A stretch of DNA of 15,863 nt from JAWUXM01 sp034111325 (GTDB lineage Bacteria > Pseudomonadota > Alphaproteobacteria > Rickettsiales > JABIRX01): positions 1 to 15,863 of the forward strand of contig JAWUXM010000005.1 of assembly GCA_034111325.1 (NCBI GenBank), read 5' to 3'. Made by a program: the position numbers and the translations under genes. This document shows, piece after piece, positions 15,049 to 15,863 of this stretch. How positions within the stretch are numbered: the first letter of the stretch is position 1; every line of letters starts with the position of its first letter. The notes below the pieces were generated by a model. That model saw only the letters and a program-made list of their open reading frames with translations, had not been told where the DNA came from and searched no databases.

Positions 15049-15431
15049 CAATCAAAAATGATATAAAAAATAATGGCTTTGATACCTTAATATGCGCTGC
15101 TAAAAAAGATGGCTTTAAAACGGCATTTTTAGATCAAAAAGCATGGTGGGCAGTTCGCATTAAAAAAGAAAACATCTCATCAATCAAGTATTTAGCAATT
15201 TATCAAGTTGCGCCAATTTCTGCCCTTACTCATTATGGCGAGGTTGACAAAATTGAATTATATGAAGATGGGGATAAGTATAAAATATATCTTAAGGATG
15301 TTGTAAAATTAAACAATGATATTTCAATTGGTGATGATCCCTACCTAAGACCACAAGGACCAAGATATACAAAATTAAAAGATCTTTTAGCAAGCGCCAC
15401 GCTGGATGATCTTTTTGGAAATAACAGTTAG
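15021..15431 (+). CDS. Downstream part of the Mrr-type protein, or separate small domain protein
   Basis: 136 aa from a GTG at 15021, overlapping the upstream frame by 28 bp. In this frame the sequence just after the A7 tract reads KDFNLEELFEFQGVQEE, coherent and acidic, and continues into a compact alpha/beta domain (FDTLICAAKKDGFKTAF, AWWAVRIKK, IKYLAIYQVAPISALTHYGEV, PYLRPQGPRYTKLKDLL). The IKYLAIYQVAP...HYGEV pattern resembles accessory beta-barrel, PUA-like domains in other nuclease-associated proteins, but I cannot name the family. GTG lies only 1 nt after AAGG, and no better start exists, so independent translation is doubtful. A fusion with the Mrr-type gene through a -1 shift would give one protein of about 460 aa. 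It may be a pseudogene half, a phase-variable fusion or a real second subunit. Confidence 0.55.
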   Translation: MQEEREGELTIKNDIKNNGFDTLICAAKKDGFKTAFLDQKAWWAVRIKKENISSIKYLAIYQVAPISALTHYGEVDKIELYEDGDKYKIYLKDVVKLNNDISIGDDPYLRPQGPRYTKLKDLLASATLDDLFGNNS

Positions 15432-15653
15432 AGTTATAAAACACTACCATTGGCGACTTTGAGAGAATAAAAACATTTCCTTACAGCAGCATAAGAACAT
15501 CTAATACTCTGTGCCAAATTCAAGTTTAAAAATGGGTTCACTTCTTATGGCGATACCCGTCTCAAAATTATAGCCAGCAAAACAACACCCTTAAAGATTG
15601 ATTAAAGACTCAATGTAGTTACATTTCCCATATATAAATATATAGCAAAACAC
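15432..15653 (+). other. Intergenic region before proA
   Basis: 222 bp, the last 7 of which belong to the 101-bp repeat. AT-rich, with no gene, clear hairpin or consensus promoter; several TATA-like strings occur near 15630-15645. No ribosome binding site precedes the proA ATG (aaaacacATG), the same as in the upstream copy. Confidence 0.5.
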
Positions 15654-15747
15654 ATGACTGAAATAAATAACGTAATTCTTACCATCGCCAAGCAAGCCAA
15701 AGAGGCTTATATGATTTTAGCAAATAGCTCAACAAAACAAAAGAACT
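15647..15747 (+). repeat. 101-bp direct repeat, downstream copy (intact proA start)
   Basis: The second copy of the repeat at 13891-13991. Here the match ends within proA and the reading frame continues normally (SALLTAAKLLEEN...), so this copy is the functional one. Sequence upstream of 15647 does not match the sequence upstream of 13891. Confidence 0.95.
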
Positions 15748-15863
15748 CAGCTTTGCTCACAGCTGCCAAACTCCTTGAGGAGAATATTGCTGAGATATTA
15801 AAAGCAAATCGCTTAGACCTTAAAAATGCTAAAGCGAATAACATTTCCGCTGCCTTGTTTGAC
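15654..15863 (+). CDS. proA: Gamma-glutamyl phosphate reductase, N-terminal part (partial)
   Basis: 70 codons to the window end, starting MTEINNVILTIAKQAKEAY and continuing TKQKNSALLTAAKLLEENIAEILKANRLDLKNAKANNIS. This is the N-terminal helical region of ProA, in which the pattern LxxxAxxLExNxxxILxANxxDLxxA is well conserved. ProA reduces gamma-glutamyl phosphate to glutamate semialdehyde in proline synthesis. The catalytic Cys and the NADPH site lie beyond the window. The start codon is at the same point as in the truncated upstream copy. No proB gene is adjacent on the left, where the Mrr-type module is found instead. Confidence 0.88.
   Translation, partial: MTEINNVILTIAKQAKEAYMILANSSTKQKNSALLTAAKLLEENIAEILKANRLDLKNAKANNISAALFD

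Noticed and set aside
13891..15747. Insertion sequence or composite transposon
   Set aside because: There is no transposase, no terminal inverted repeats, and the 101-bp duplication is too long for a target-site duplication.

Overview
The window looks like chromosomal DNA of an AT-rich alphaproteobacterium. The gene set (MurA, HisZ, BI-1 family, PepA, an LpoA-like lipoprotein, RsmI, PBP1A, ProA) and the dispersed palindromic repeats suggest a relative of the Rickettsiales or Holosporales type. It still carries genes tied to proline and histidine synthesis, so it is not a strongly reduced Rickettsia. This placement is inferred from protein style and base composition; the window holds no rRNA or other marker.

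Layout. The left edge carries the last codons of murA (+). After it comes a 413-bp gap filled with two units of a dispersed repeat. A co-oriented minus-strand block runs from 8744 down to 548: an LpoA-like penicillin-binding-protein activator lipoprotein, pepA, a second repeat block, a BI-1 family membrane protein with its own hairpin terminator, hisZ, and a large lipoprotein autotransporter. The autotransporter passenger is a subtilase-like domain in which all three expected catalytic positions appear replaced. From 8763 the plus strand takes over: rsmI and mrcA (PBP1A) overlap by 8 bp. The LpoA-like activator and PBP1A are thus separated only by rsmI, and both act in peptidoglycan synthesis.

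Downstream of mrcA (12136 to the end) lies an accessory region: a RelB/RelE-type toxin-antitoxin pair behind a consensus sigma-70 promoter, an unrecognised 307-aa gene with its own promoter, a scrambled junction, a Mrr-type restriction endonuclease split into two overlapping frames at an A7 tract, and then the start of proA.

The most interesting structure is this accessory region. A 101-bp segment carrying the first codons of proA occurs twice, at 13891-13991 and at the real proA start (15647-15747), with two mismatches. The two copies bracket the Mrr-type module. The upstream copy is broken and is joined, through a 9-bp microhomology, to a 22-bp exact copy of the 3' end of the antitoxin gene. 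This records a recent insertion or recombination that placed a defence-like module in front of proA. Other points of note are the apparently catalytically dead NalP-like autotransporter and a repeat family whose edges touch the stop codons of two minus-strand genes.
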